A stretch of DNA of 64,000 bases, taken from NCBI RefSeq assembly GCF_052857255.1, contig NC_135505.1, forward strand, positions 57,283,368-57,347,367, written 5' to 3'. A program made the translations under genes and the position numbers. Under the pieces are notes generated by a model. That model did no database searches and was not told the origin of the DNA. It saw only the letters and a program-made list of their open reading frames with translations. Shown one piece after another: positions 55,290-64,000 of the stretch. The stretch comes from Amblyomma americanum (Eukaryota; Arthropoda; Arachnida; Ixodida; Ixodidae). Every line of letters starts with the position of its first letter. Positions within the stretch are counted from its first letter, which is position 1.

Positions 55290-55440
55290 GCCTAAGCCCA
55301 TGCCTAAAATGCCTAAGCTCGAGCTTAGGCATCGAGCCTAGGCTTGATCGAGCTTAAGCTCGATGCCTAAGAAAGCCGATGCCTGCCTACGCTCGATGCA
55401 TAAGCTCGATGCCTAAGAAAGCCGATGCCTAAAATGCCGG
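55290..55440. repeat. Palindrome-rich cluster of GCCTAAGCTCGAT words
   Basis: The word GCCTAAGCTCGA or its complement recurs about eight times. It forms a 24-base perfect palindrome at 55309-55332, an 18-base one ATCGAGCTTAAGCTCGAT at 55347-55364, and a direct repeat AAGCTCGATGCCTAAGAAAG then CCGATGCCT (about 55356-55384 and 55402-55433). It sits between the CR1/L2-type tail and the gypsy-2 protease. Confidence 0.85.
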
Positions 55441-55990
55441 CTCGAGATTCGTTGCTGAAAGAATATAGAGTCGCAGGGCAGGTGTGTCAGCTGACTATCA
55501 ATCATGCCATGCACCGCAGTGGTGAGGTGCATTGTCCTGTCTGTGAAACTAGGTTGCCTCCAGTAGGGTGGTTACGTATGGCGTCCCAAGGGGGCGTAAC
55601 TTTCTTGAAGTCCTCTTCGCTCCTGAATCCACTAACGCTTACCGTGCAACCGCCGACAGCCACTTCATGGTCGGTAGTTCAGGTCCTTACACTGAAAGTA
55701 GGTTTTGGGTCGTGTCTCGGCCGCATCAGTGCTGTGATCATGGCTGGGGTAGGTAGTTGTGATTTCGCTGGGAGGTGGCGTCATTTTGAAGTCGTCTCAT
55801 GTCGTGGTCGCTGCTTTCTTTGCAAGCGGCGTCGGCGTATTGGGGCGGAGCCTTAGTGCGTCGCAGTCGTTGGAGGTTATTGGACATATCACTCGCGAGC
55901 AACTTCGCTTCCAAAGGATGTTGTTTTTTCTCTACGGTGGCTGGATAGTTTGGACGTGGCGATAGAAACCGCCCTGATGAAGATATCAGG
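55430..55990 (-). pseudogene. gypsy-2 protease region remnant
   Basis: Near 55430-55540 on - one frame reads TGQCTSPLRCMA, then after stops HTCPATLYSFSNESRAGILG and IGFL. This matches the protease C-terminal half (TGxCTARxxIxxxxYPxxFxVLxxCSRxxILGxDFL). I could not find the DTG active site, so the assignment rests on the ILGxxFL end and its place between Gag and the pre-RT linker. Confidence 0.5.
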
Positions 55991-56099
55991 GACTTAGATA
56001 CGTGGCTGTTTGTTTAGAATTTGTGACGCAAGTATTGCTTTATTTCGCGTAGTCGCTGGCCGAGTTGTGGTCATGGTGCGTCGTAAGCAAAACATTGGA

Positions 56100-56667
56100 G
56101 GCCAATCTTCTGTATGGGCAGTATCATAGAGTGTGGCCGGGCTCAGTGCACTGGAAGCAGAGTGGGTGGCGTTGATCGGGAGTTCTCCAAAGGTCTGGTT
56201 TCCTTAGGGCAACTCTTGAAATTTTGGCGGGTGTCCTAGGGCATGTGGCCTCTAGGGCGGCATATAAGGATCAAGGCGAAACCTGGCGGGACGCCTCTGG
56301 CTGCGTACCATGCCACTGTAAGAAATGGCTTGATGTTCTGTGAGCGCAGGTATCGCTTGAGAGATGCTCAAAACCTAAGGGCTTCTTCCATGACAATGTA
56401 TTTTATTGAAGAGATGTGGCATGACAATAGTAGGATTCGACGAAGCTCCTCCCGGACAACTTCACGAATTACTTTCCGTACACTTTCATTGGTCGGCAAC
56501 ACGGTATTCGGGATGCTGCTGGAGAAGACGTGTAGGTTTTGGTCGTAAGAGAAAGCTCTGACACGTAGGGCTCTTTCAATGGCAGTCGCTTCAGTGTGGA
56601 ATTCGACGACAGTCTTTGCTGCACTTCCAACCAGAACGGCGAAAAGTGGCAACTTATCTCTTCTCAT
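56100..56667 (-). pseudogene. gypsy-2 Gag C-terminal remnant
   Basis: The frame 56368-56667 contains ESVRKVIREVVREELRRIL, the acidic-basic helix found in tick gypsy Gag (IRxVVREELxRL). Further on, in another frame near 56118-56175, WRTPDQRHPLCFQCTEPGHT then a Cys two residues later gives the CCHC zinc knuckle C-x2-C-x4-H-x4-C that binds RNA. Frame changes separate the two. Confidence 0.65.
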
Positions 56668-57012
56668 TAAAAGGCCATCTATTGCTCATTGCTAATGGTC
56701 GGATCAGCGAGCCGAAAGAGCCATTATATTTTCTCCATATGCGTAGCCACTCCCCTCGCTACTGCGTTTGAAATTGTGGCTGCAGCAGAATCTCCGCTCT
56801 CTCACTACGGATGATGCTAATGAGCGCCCTCCGGAGTTCGTTCTTCAAGGTACCTCTGGTCATTAGGGAAACTTTCTGGTTTTCAAATCACTTTCTATCT
56901 GGGCCACCTAATACAAAGTAAACGTTTCAGAGCTTGGTTTCGTCGCACCAGGCGCTCAGCCCGGCCACACGATAGAAAACATCTATTCATTCTTTTACTT
57001 CATATGATCGTC

Positions 57013-57090
57013 CATGGTACACCGACGGCTCAATAGACGTTTTGCAAAATGGCATCCGTAGCAGCGCCATCTATGCACAGCCACATAAGG
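57013..57090 (+). pseudogene. Possible non-LTR RNase H scrap
   Basis: On + one frame reads WYTDGSIDVLQNGIRSSAIY followed by AQPHKD. The YTDGS start of RNase H with a spacing that fits non-LTR RNase H is suggestive. Nothing recognisable precedes or follows it. Confidence 0.35.
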
Positions 57091-57329
57091 ATTGTTGCAG
57101 CCGCTATTGTGAAGGAACGGGCTGAGTGGGCGTAGACGTGCAAGTCTGCTTTGCGCGCTTGCCTGCCGCTTGTTGCCAAGTGCGTTCGTATTTTCAGGAC
57201 TTTGCTGTTTGTTTTAACAGCTGGCTGCGTTTAATGGCGTCATATCATGTAAGCGAACTTCTGGGTGCGGCCAGTGAAAGCAAATCGAACTAATGAGATT
57301 TGTCGCTTGCTAGATACAGCGTACAGTGG

Positions 57330-57560
57330 TGAGCAGCCCTGTCTAGAGCGCGCCGACGGTGCCCTGCGGAGCAAGTCTGCGCCATCTAGGAACGTTAAGC
57401 TCTGGTTTTGAGTTATGCTTCCCGTGCGCATGCGTGGCAAAAACAGATAGACGCCTCCTCGTCGCTTCTTTGTCCAGCCACCGCCCAACATTTCTAGCAG
57501 TGTTGGTAGTAGTAGCTCTATAGTTTTTAGATAAGGGCAGTTGGAAAACTGCGGCGGCGT
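57330..57560 (-). repeat. Dispersed repeat, copy 1
   Basis: On - it has, in order, CAACTGCCCTTATCTAAAAA (57520-57540), CGCATGCGCACGGG and the block AGATGGCGCAGACTTGCTCC through GGCGCGCTCTAGACAGGG (57345-57390). The same modules in the same order occur on + at 58520-59375, so this is a dispersed repeat. I recall its AGATGGCGCTGACTTGCTCC block as common in tick DNA but cannot name it. Confidence 0.65.
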
Positions 57561-58974
57561 GCCAGTGAGCAGAGGGGACCTAGAACGGTTGCCGCCTAGG
57601 CAGTGGTTCCTCGGTCGCTTTGGGATGAGCGCGTCTTCTGCTACTTTAAGCTCGAGGAGCGTCAGCAGACGGTGGCTCGCGTTAGTATAGAAACGTATTT
57701 GCAATGAATAGAAACGTAAGTTGCGCCTTCATCTCATTTGTATTAATGAAACAAGCATTTTGTAGCATTTATACCCATAAGCTTAGCCGGGGACGTTGAA
57801 GACGCGTTGGGAAACAGCTTATCACATGTGTGTTAGATACGCATTCAAGAAGTAAAGGTACCGTGCTCTCAGTATCAAACACTTTCCTTATAAAAAATGG
57901 CTCAACCACCACGACGATTATATTTTCGTCTCGACGCATTAAAACAGATAGTGGCTGAAGAAAAAATAAATGTGCGTATAGCGCAAGAAAAAAGAACAAG
58001 AAAACTTATAATGTCTTTGTAAGCTTTTGCCAGGTTTTATTTACCGACACTCAACTTTAAGTCATCTAATTAAAAGAGGCAAGTTTGGAGTCTACTTGCA
58101 AAGCATATTACAGACGCCAGGAACCCAAACTACGAAGGGTAAGCGGCACATTGTGTTGCTCTGATTTTGGCACGTGGAACCGGGGAAAGAAGGGTTTTAA
58201 GTTTCGGCCAAGATCTACAGACAAAAGCTCAACCCTCAGCGTCCTGGCGTCTAGTACCGTAGGCGTAGAACGCACGCGAACTTAGCATTACGTAGACAAG
58301 CGCTTCTTGAAGCAGCCGCGCCTTGCGCAGACGATGCGAGGCACTAGCTTGCGTAGACAAGTTACGCGGCGTACTGTCCACGTGACCAAGCGCAGCCAAT
58401 GGCCGTAGCGGTGGCAAAGAGAAAACCAAGAAAACTAACGTGGTAATGTCAAAACCCTAGAAATGGCGCTTGCGTCTCTTTGAGATGAAGCGGCAACGGA
58501 AGTGGGGCCGCATCCCGGGGGAAAGTTTTGCAACTTTCCTTATCTAAAAACGTTGCCCTTGCCTTGCGACTTCGTTTCGTGCCGCCAGGACCGCTCTGCC
58601 TGCCTTTGTGACGGTGGCCACGGCGTCGCCATGCAACCGTATTTCACGAGTGTAACAAGACGGCCAGGCAAGCAAGCGCGAGTGATAGCGGATGATCGCG
58701 TGTTTCTGCATCTTTACGGATGCCAAATGCGGTGTTCGTTGTAGCTGACAACACAGCGCAAAGACACGACATGAAACAATACGCTAGCAAAGCATGGTGG
58801 GTGGTGGCAACGCGCTAAATTTATAAAGACAAGAAAACAGACACCGAGCAACCAACTAGGCCAGATTCTCGCACTTTAAGCCGTGTTTGAAACGCGCTAG
58901 CATACGCTATCACTTGCCCTTGCTTGTCTAGCCGCCTCGTGATTCTTGCGAAACACGTTAATTTTCCGGCCGCT

Positions 58975-59058
58975 GGATGGATGGATGGATGGATGGATGG
59001 ATGGATGGATGGATGGATGGATGGATGGATGGATGGATGGATGGATGGATGGATGGAT
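58975..59058. repeat. GGAT microsatellite
   Basis: Twenty-one perfect GGAT units. It abuts the 3' UTR of a non-LTR element on - and so is its expanded ATCC tail. Confidence 0.97.
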
Positions 59059-59180
59059 ACGGCTGAACCCTTTACATCGGGCGGTGGCCCAAGCCACCTA
59101 GCCATGTCTTGTGAAATTTTACTCCTGTCTTGCTTTTAGCCACCAATCAGATAACCTTCGCTTGGTTACTTCTAACCCCT
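59059..59180 (-). mobile_element. Non-LTR 3' UTR end with ATCC tail
   Basis: On -, ATTGGTGGCTAAAAGCAAGA, ACATGGCTAGGTGGCTTGGG, CCACCGCCCGATGTAAAGGG and TTCAGCCGTATCCATCC follow each other into the microsatellite. The GCC..CGCCC..AAAGGG end is related to the 3' ends at 50919 and 45520 (AAAGGGGACGCTCC). No coding part is left. Confidence 0.65.
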
Positions 59181-59559
59181 GGATCATTCAGCGCGGCTCT
59201 GGCGGCGTCAGGCGCAAGAACCGAGCGGAAATGAGGCCAAAAACTCACCAGAAGGCCCCACTTTATTTTGTCCTCGCATGCGCAGGGGACACAAAAACTC
59301 AAACCCAGAGCCTAACGTTAGATGGCGCTGACTTGCTCCGCAGAGCACCGCGGCGCGCTCTAGACAGGGTTGTTCATGATGCGATGCCGGTTTGCTGTAG
59401 AAACAATGAAACCATTCCCATATCTGGGGGCCCCTCAGCTCGACGCATGGACGTGGTATCCGCATGTCCGCGATATCGAGATCAAGCTTCTGCGCAGAAA
59501 TCGTTTGCAGTGCTCTGTTGGATTGCTAGTATTCCTAGAATTTTTTTAGCACAATAGCT

Positions 59560-61397
59560 TTCCGTGTGTTACATCACATAAAGTGAAGCTGAGACAAAAA
59601 TGGCAGTCTGCATTTTCAACCATAACAAGGCACATTGTAAAATTCATTTTATTTACAGCTCTCCTACTATAGAATCCTAAAGGATCGGAACATTTACAAG
59701 AAGTTGATTGTGGCCGTCAGAAGGACTGAACGAGCACTTTTTAATTCGCCAAAAGCGACCAGATAGTTCTCACTCCACTTGGTTGGGACCGACTTCGTCG
59801 CTAATGTGGAAAACAGTTAACAGCATTTGCACCAAGCTGCCGTGCCTTCAACGTTTGCATTTAAACAACCTAAGGCTGCAAGGAGACTACCAGAAAAAAA
59901 GGACACCGCTACAGCAGTCAGGTGATTACAGGAAAGCTTACCGGCCAGGCAGTCGGACGCCTCGTCGACGATATGCGCCATGTCATCCCCTCGAATCATT
60001 ATGGCAATTTTTAATACTGAGAAATGGCGCTTTCAAGAAGACGAGAGCACCATTGTAAATAAAGATTACCTGTTTTTAGATTCTTTCAATGACCTGTCGA
60101 TCAAGGTATTTTACACGCTTTAGATTTGACACATCATTAGGGGCCACAATTACAGTTTCATGATTTTGCTGATGGGCGTTACTTAAGAAATTAGCGCGTT
60201 CTAATTGCAGTTAGAAATTTGGAGAGTTTGTCCATTTTTAAGAACAGGAAAAGAAGTAAAAACAACGCACTAGAAAGTGGACGACACAAAGCGCCAGCTT
60301 CAGCGCTATTTTTGAGCATGCGCGCTGCGATTTCAAAGATTCAATTAGCGCGACAAATTGCATACTCTTACTGGCTGGTCAACGATACACAAGTGTCTAC
60401 CTATTGACTTGTAGTCAATCAGCATGGCATTAAAAGCGCTTACCTGTTAGCGGCACGCAGTAAATGCCGATTAAAATATACACAGTAAAGCGCGGCAACC
60501 TTACCTGTTCTGGCTGGTGTCTGTATTCAGAGCAGTCACACTGGTGCAAAATTCTACGTGGAAGCTGTAGCTACGATTGCAAGTACGCTGAGTGCACGAC
60601 ATGCTCTCCCAAAATTCCCGCTCGGTCTAGTCTGAGACCGGCATAGTCGCCGTCAGATGATTTTGCCATCCCGTAATGGAGAAGTGAGTGACCGCGACAT
60701 CACTGCGAGTGCTACGTCGAAAAGCGGTCTTTCCCTGCTAAACTAATCAAGTATAATCGACACAGCAGCAGCTGTTTGCGAGACAAGAGACGACCTAAGG
60801 CGAGATATGTACAATGCGGCCAGACTCGCTTATGCTCGCTTTTCTCGCTGTCTTGCACAATGACGGCGGTGCACAGTGTTGCCAGAATTCACTGTAGCTT
60901 TTTAAAGCGTTGCTGGCATTTATGCAACCCATCCATAGGCTAGCGAAACGCAAGGGATGTTGCTTGCGCAGCAGGGCAATCGTGAGGGGCACTGAAGAGC
61001 TGCAGACAAGTCCCTCCACCAGATGTAAAAATCATAGAGAAACATAATTTATTAAAGAGCGGACACTCAAGCCGTTTCGCGGCCGAGCAAAACAAAAAGG
61101 GTCTGACCACCCGCCAGGCGGCCTATGTTTGCTTCCACTCTACTTCAAAGGTCGACAGCTTATCACACGTCCGCTGGGTTGCATCCAAGCTTTCCATTTC
61201 CATATAGAAGTTGGTGGTACGCCGGTCATGTGCCGCCGGTTACGCCCACCTCACAGCGCTTTTCAGCGCGTCGCCTCGTTTGTCCGCTAAGTTCTTTCCT
61301 TTTGCCTCCAGGAATAATTTTGATGTTTCTTGAGCTAAGTACATTGTAGAAAGTCGTTTGTTATGCTGCGTGTACGTAATTTGGACGTGTAGCATAT
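59560..61397. other. No gene recognised
   Basis: Mixed-composition sequence with short frames (116 residues at 59708-60058 on + is the longest) that show no family motif. It ends at the border of gypsy-3. If host exons exist in this window, this stretch and 56668-57240 are where I could have missed them. Confidence 0.45.
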
Positions 61398-61634
61398 TGT
61401 TACGAGCAATTCGAAGCAGAACCTCCGGAGACGAGACGCAAAACTGTGGCGGTCCCTAAGTGGTCCGACCGCGCGAGCAGGAGAGAAACATCTTCTTTCT
61501 CCACGGATGCAGGCGCTTTTTTCTTCTTCTTCTACTTCCACAGTGGCACGTATCACTGCCCCATCTTCTTCAGCATCGCCACGATGCGGCTAGGAGGGAA
61601 ATATCAGCAAAATACAGCTGCAGTGACCCGCTGT

Positions 61635-62165
61635 TCAGTCAGGGAGTCTGTCGCGGTAAGACTTCATGCGAACAATGTGCACGACTTCAGTACGGTGCGA
61701 CAGGTGCGATGAGCAAGCCGCTTGGACGGGAGTAACTGCATACGTCACATCACTGATGCGGCGCACTACTTCGTAAGGGCCGAAGTATCTGCGCAGAAAC
61801 TTTTCAGAAAGGCCGCGGCGACGAACAGGTGTCCACAACCACACCAGGTCGCCAGGCGCGTAACTGAGGAAGCGGCGTCTGAGGCTGCACCTAGCGGCGT
61901 CAGTCTCTTGTTGACGGTTAATTCGCAGGCGTGCCAATTGCCGCGCTTCCTCAGGACGCTGAACGAAGGTGTCTGCGTCCAGGTCAGCGTGACAGTCGCA
62001 GTAAGCGTCAACCGGCAACATAGCATCCAACGGAGTGGTCACTTGCCGACCGAAGACAAGCTGAAAGGGGGTCAGTCGGGGTGTCTCCTGCAGGGCGGTG
62101 TTGTAAGCAAACGTTGCGTACGGAAGAATGGTATCCCAAGTTCGATGCTCGACGTCAAAATACAT
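61635..62165 (-). CDS. gypsy-3 integrase C-terminal part
   Basis: An open frame of 176 residues: WDTILPYATFAYNTALQETP, then FQLVFGRQVTTPLDAMLPVD, YAPGDLVWLWTPVRRRGLSE and KFLRRYFGPYEVVRRISDVT (GPY/F module), ending VVHIVRMKSYRDRLPD. The Met at 62165 is internal; the protein continues from the core frame across a one-base shift. This region guides target-site choice and multimerisation in gypsy integrases. Sequence quality is far better than in gypsy-1 and gypsy-2. Confidence 0.85.
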   Translation of the reverse strand: MYFDVEHRTWDTILPYATFAYNTALQETPRLTPFQLVFGRQVTTPLDAMLPVDAYCDCHADLDADTFVQRPEEARQLARLRINRQQETDAARCSLRRRFLSYAPGDLVWLWTPVRRRGLSEKFLRRYFGPYEVVRRISDVTYAVTPVQAACSSHLSHRTEVVHIVRMKSYRDRLPD

Positions 62166-62556
62166 AGTAAAGCATGTCGGCTAGAGTGCGGTTGAGTAGC
62201 TCTACCAATCCGTGTGCCTGTGGGTGATAGGCCGTATCACGTCGATGGCTGGTGTGCGTAAGAGTCATCACGGACTGGGTTAAGCGGGCAGTGAAAGCAG
62301 TTCCCCGGTCAGTAACAACAACGGCGGGGGCTCCATGACGCAGGACAATGTTGTGTACGAAGAACTGCGCCACTTCAGCAGCAGTGCCTTTGACAAGAGA
62401 CGTGGTCTCAGCGTACCGTGTCAGGTAGTCGGTGGCAACGACGATCCAACGCTTTTCAGATGAAGACTTCGGAAAAGGGCCAAGGAGGTCCATGCCCACT
62501 TGGTGAAAAGGGGTCTTCGGTGGTTCGACGGGGTGAAGAAATCCAGCTGGTTTCAA
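62155..62556 (-). CDS. gypsy-3 integrase catalytic core
   Basis: An open frame of 133 residues with all three catalytic positions: VGMDLLGPFP (Asp), VVTDRGTAFTA (Asp) and YHPQAHGLVELLNRTLADML (Glu in the VEL of NGLVERLN; the usual TN is AH). It is separated from the zinc finger (left in the next frame at about 62567) and from the C-terminal part by single frame breaks. The core joins the retrotransposon DNA ends to the target. Confidence 0.85.
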   Translation of the reverse strand: MKPAGFLHPVEPPKTPFHQVGMDLLGPFPKSSSEKRWIVVATDYLTRYAETTSLVKGTAAEVAQFFVHNIVLRHGAPAVVVTDRGTAFTARLTQSVMTLTHTSHRRDTAYHPQAHGLVELLNRTLADMLYYVF

Positions 62557-62566
62557 CGGAGGAGAC

Positions 62567-63076
62567 TTACGTCATTGGCAGTCGCGGCATTTTTTTTACA
62601 TAGACCGGCACTGATGGGAGTAACCTGGGCCAATAATACTTCTTAATGCGCGCTAGTGTACGAGTCACTCCGAGATGGCCGGCGGAGGGCGCATCATGAC
62701 AGGCACTCAAAATCTCTGGCCGCAGCTGTGATGGCACGACAAGCAGGAATGCTTCTCTGTTGCTGGAAAAGTTGCGCTTGCAGAGAACACTAGATTGTAA
62801 AGTGAAGGTGTGGAGCCCGCGACGAAAAACATGCGGGATGCGAGCGTCGACGCCTTCGAGGTAATCGATGAGCGGCGCGAACTCCGAGTCCGCCCGCTGA
62901 AGCTTCGCCGTTTGGGTGGTACTAATAGCGCACAGGAAAGGAAAATCATCGGCGGGTTCCTCGGGACCGATTGTGATAGGCGCAGGCGACAAACAATCCG
63001 CATCCTGATGCTTACAGCCCGACTTGTAGACGACTCTTAAGTTGCATTCTTGCAAGCGTAAGCTCCATCTAGCCAA
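62567..63076 (-). CDS. gypsy-3 RNase H end and integrase zinc finger
   Basis: Starts ARWSLRLQECNLRVVYKSGC and HQDADCLSPAP, the link after RNase H. HDAPSAGHLGVTRTLARIKK carries the two His of the HHCC zinc finger. The two Cys are in the next frame (KKCRDCQ, about 62578-62600), so one indel has cut the finger. 169 residues are open. Confidence 0.85.
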   Translation of the reverse strand: MARWSLRLQECNLRVVYKSGCKHQDADCLSPAPITIGPEEPADDFPFLCAISTTQTAKLQRADSEFAPLIDYLEGVDARIPHVFRRGLHTFTLQSSVLCKRNFSSNREAFLLVVPSQLRPEILSACHDAPSAGHLGVTRTLARIKKYYWPRLLPSVPVYVKKMPRLPMT

Positions 63077-63128
63077 GCTTCCTGAGGGGTCTTCAGCTCG
63101 TCAGCCAGCTCGTCAGAGGGCTCGTCAG

Positions 63129-63600
63129 TCAGCATAAGGAGTGGTGGTCGCTTACAGCACGGAAGGGTCGATCATGGAGGTACGGCCGGAACTTGCTGAT
63201 GGCCCATATCACTGCAAGGCACTCTTTCTCCGTCGTAGAATAATTGGTCTCGGCGCGCGTAAGTGTTCGGCTGGCATAAGTGATGACCCGTTCTGCACCG
63301 TCTTGCCACTGGATCAGTACCGCACCAAGGCCGCCACTGCTGACAGCGTGTGGATGTGCGTGGCAGCGTGTTCCTCGAAATGGGCGAGTATCGGAGTACG
63401 TTGTAGACGGTTGCGAAGCTCGACAAATGCAGCCTCTTGGTGGCTTCCCCACACGAAGGGCGTGTCGTCTCGAGTCAGTGAGTTTAACTGTTTGGCGATT
63501 CGCGAGAATTCTTGAAGGGCCAATAATACGAGCACAGACCCAAAAACCGGCGAACGGCCTTCTTGTCACTAGGGCGTGGAAAACCTGAGACGGCAGCGGT
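63129..63600 (-). CDS. gypsy-3 RNase H
   Basis: The frame ending at 63129 contains [40 protein letters not shown] and [20 protein letters not shown] then SDHHSLC. A second frame (63314-63535) has [20 protein letters not shown] and [17 protein letters not shown], the part just before. Two or three frame shifts separate these, so it is broken but recent. Confidence 0.8.
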
Positions 63601-63945
63601 CTAGTCAGGGTCCGGCCGAACACCTTGTGCGCTGACAACGTGACCAGGAAAGCGAAGTTCTTCAAAGGCACAATTGCATTTCTCGGCTTTGATGGTGAGT
63701 TGTGCGGATTTGAGTGCTTGTAGCACAATGCGCAACTGCTCCAAGTGTTGGCCAAACGGGGTCGAAAATATAACGACATCGTCCAGGTACATCAGGCAGG
63801 ACTGCCACCTCAAGCCGGAGAGAACGGTGTCGATCATGCGTTGGAACGTGGCCGGTGCTGAGCACAGACCAAATAGGAGCACCTTAAACTCATAGAGGCT
63901 GTCGGGTGTCACGAAAGCTGTCTTCTCCCTGTCTCTTTCGTCCAC
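63601..63945 (-). CDS. gypsy-3 reverse transcriptase, C-terminal blocks
   Basis: An open frame of 114 residues that starts in [20 protein letters not shown] and includes [40 protein letters not shown] with intact YLDD, and [16 protein letters not shown]. The reading extends right to the window edge ([11 protein letters not shown] can be read about 63930-63965), so the true start lies outside. All catalytic residues visible here are normal. Confidence 0.85.
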   Translation of the reverse strand: MDERDREKTAFVTPDSLYEFKVLLFGLCSAPATFQRMIDTVLSGLRWQSCLMYLDDVVIFSTPFGQHLEQLRIVLQALKSAQLTIKAEKCNCAFEELRFPGHVVSAQGVRPDPD

Positions 63946-64000
63946 TTCGATCTGCCAGTACCCACTTTTAAGATCTAAAGACGAGAAGTATCGGGCTTCC

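Larger units (their letters stand above)
47075..56667 (-). mobile_element. Decayed, multiply interrupted Ty3/gypsy element (gypsy-2)
   Basis: On -, gypsy domains occur in the right order over 9.6 kb: Gag (56667-56100), protease (55990-55430), pre-RT linker (54720-54150), RT first half (54150-53788), RT second half and RNase H (50013-49130), integrase (48960-48200) and integrase C-terminus (47212-47075). The gaps are filled by younger elements: a CR1/L2-type piece with a palindrome cluster (54750-55424), a TIR-bounded block (50016-53785) and an RTE fragment (47213-48195). Removing these gives an about 4.3-kb host element of normal gypsy plan. LTRs were not found. Confidence 0.75.
58520..59375 (+). 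repeat. Dispersed repeat, copy 2, with later insertions
   Basis: Modules matching 57330-57560: GCAACTTTCCTTATCTAAAA (58533), CTCGCATGCGCAGGGG (59273) and AGATGGCGCTGACTTGCTCC with GGCGCGCTCTAGACAGGG (59317-59370). Between the first and second modules lies about 700 bp that includes a GGAT microsatellite on a non-LTR 3' tail, probably a later insertion. Confidence 0.6.
61398..64000 (-). mobile_element. Ty3/gypsy retrotransposon, 3' part, well preserved (gypsy-3)
   Basis: On -, RT (from beyond the window), RNase H, integrase zinc finger, integrase core and C-terminal module follow with only a few frame breaks. On + the left end starts TGTTACGAGC at 61398, so the element ends GCTCGTAACA, the TG...CA form of an LTR end. 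A purine tract GAAGAAGAAGAAAAAAGCG (about 61519-61537 inverted) could be the polypurine tract. If so the 3' LTR would be only about 130 bp; the partner LTR is outside the window so I cannot test this. Confidence 0.8.

Noticed and set aside
55425..55856. 143-residue + frame with several Cys pairs, possibly a host zinc-finger protein
   Set aside because: It is antisense to the gypsy-2 protease region, the Cys spacing is irregular, and the flanks on both sides are transposon.
58821..59139. Frames rich in HPSIHPSI or WMDGWMDG
   Set aside because: Translation of the GGAT microsatellite.

Overview
This window is eukaryotic repeat-rich DNA, most likely from a hard (ixodid, probably metastriate) tick. 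The basis is the repeat content: tRNA-derived SINEs with the body of the tick Ruka family, Ty3/gypsy elements and non-LTR elements of the kinds that fill tick genomes, non-LTR 3' ends tailed with ATCC repeats, and very long tetranucleotide microsatellites. I recognise no intact host gene, rRNA, functional tRNA or bacterial feature. Nearly everything that codes is transposon protein, mostly broken by frameshifts and stops.

Bases 1-40681 are a head-to-tail tandem array with a period of about 20.2 kb. Unit A (1-20198) is followed without a gap by unit B (20199-40641), and B runs into the first 40 bases of a unit C before a 100-N gap (40682-40781). Each unit holds, in order: a decayed non-LTR element on + (ORF1, endonuclease, RT); a small inverted-repeat element; a Ty3/gypsy integrase scrap on -; about 2.5 kb of unassigned AT-rich DNA; a decayed Ty3/gypsy element on + (gypsy-1: gag, protease split by a MITE, RT, RNase H, integrase, with short terminal-repeat remnants); a small non-LTR C-terminal scrap on -; a better preserved 5'-truncated non-LTR element on - with a poly(A) tail; and about 1.3 kb of unassigned DNA. 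B differs from A by rare substitutions, small indels and one clean 227-bp insertion with a 14-bp target-site duplication. The first kilobase of A is clearly more divergent from B than the rest, while the starts of B and C agree. That pattern suggests unequal crossing-over between two diverged copies of one element.

Bases 40782-47070 hold a non-LTR endonuclease fragment, four SINE or SINE-like pieces, a non-LTR 3' end and a GACA/GGAC microsatellite.

Bases 47070-56667 are one decayed Ty3/gypsy element on - (gypsy-2) used as a landing pad: gag, protease, RT, RNase H and integrase pieces can be followed in order, interrupted by a CR1/L2-type fragment beside a palindrome cluster, by a TIR-bounded 3.8-kb block with TA target sites, and by an RTE fragment. 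The TIR block contains a non-LTR element that is itself interrupted by a second RTE fragment with a 12-bp target-site duplication, giving four nested levels. About 0.7 kb of tetranucleotide microsatellite grows from that non-LTR element's 3' tail.

Bases 56668-61397 are mostly unassigned, with a repeat family present in two orientations and a GGAT microsatellite on another non-LTR 3' tail. Bases 61398-64000 hold the 3' part of a third, much fresher Ty3/gypsy element on - (gypsy-3) that runs off the window.
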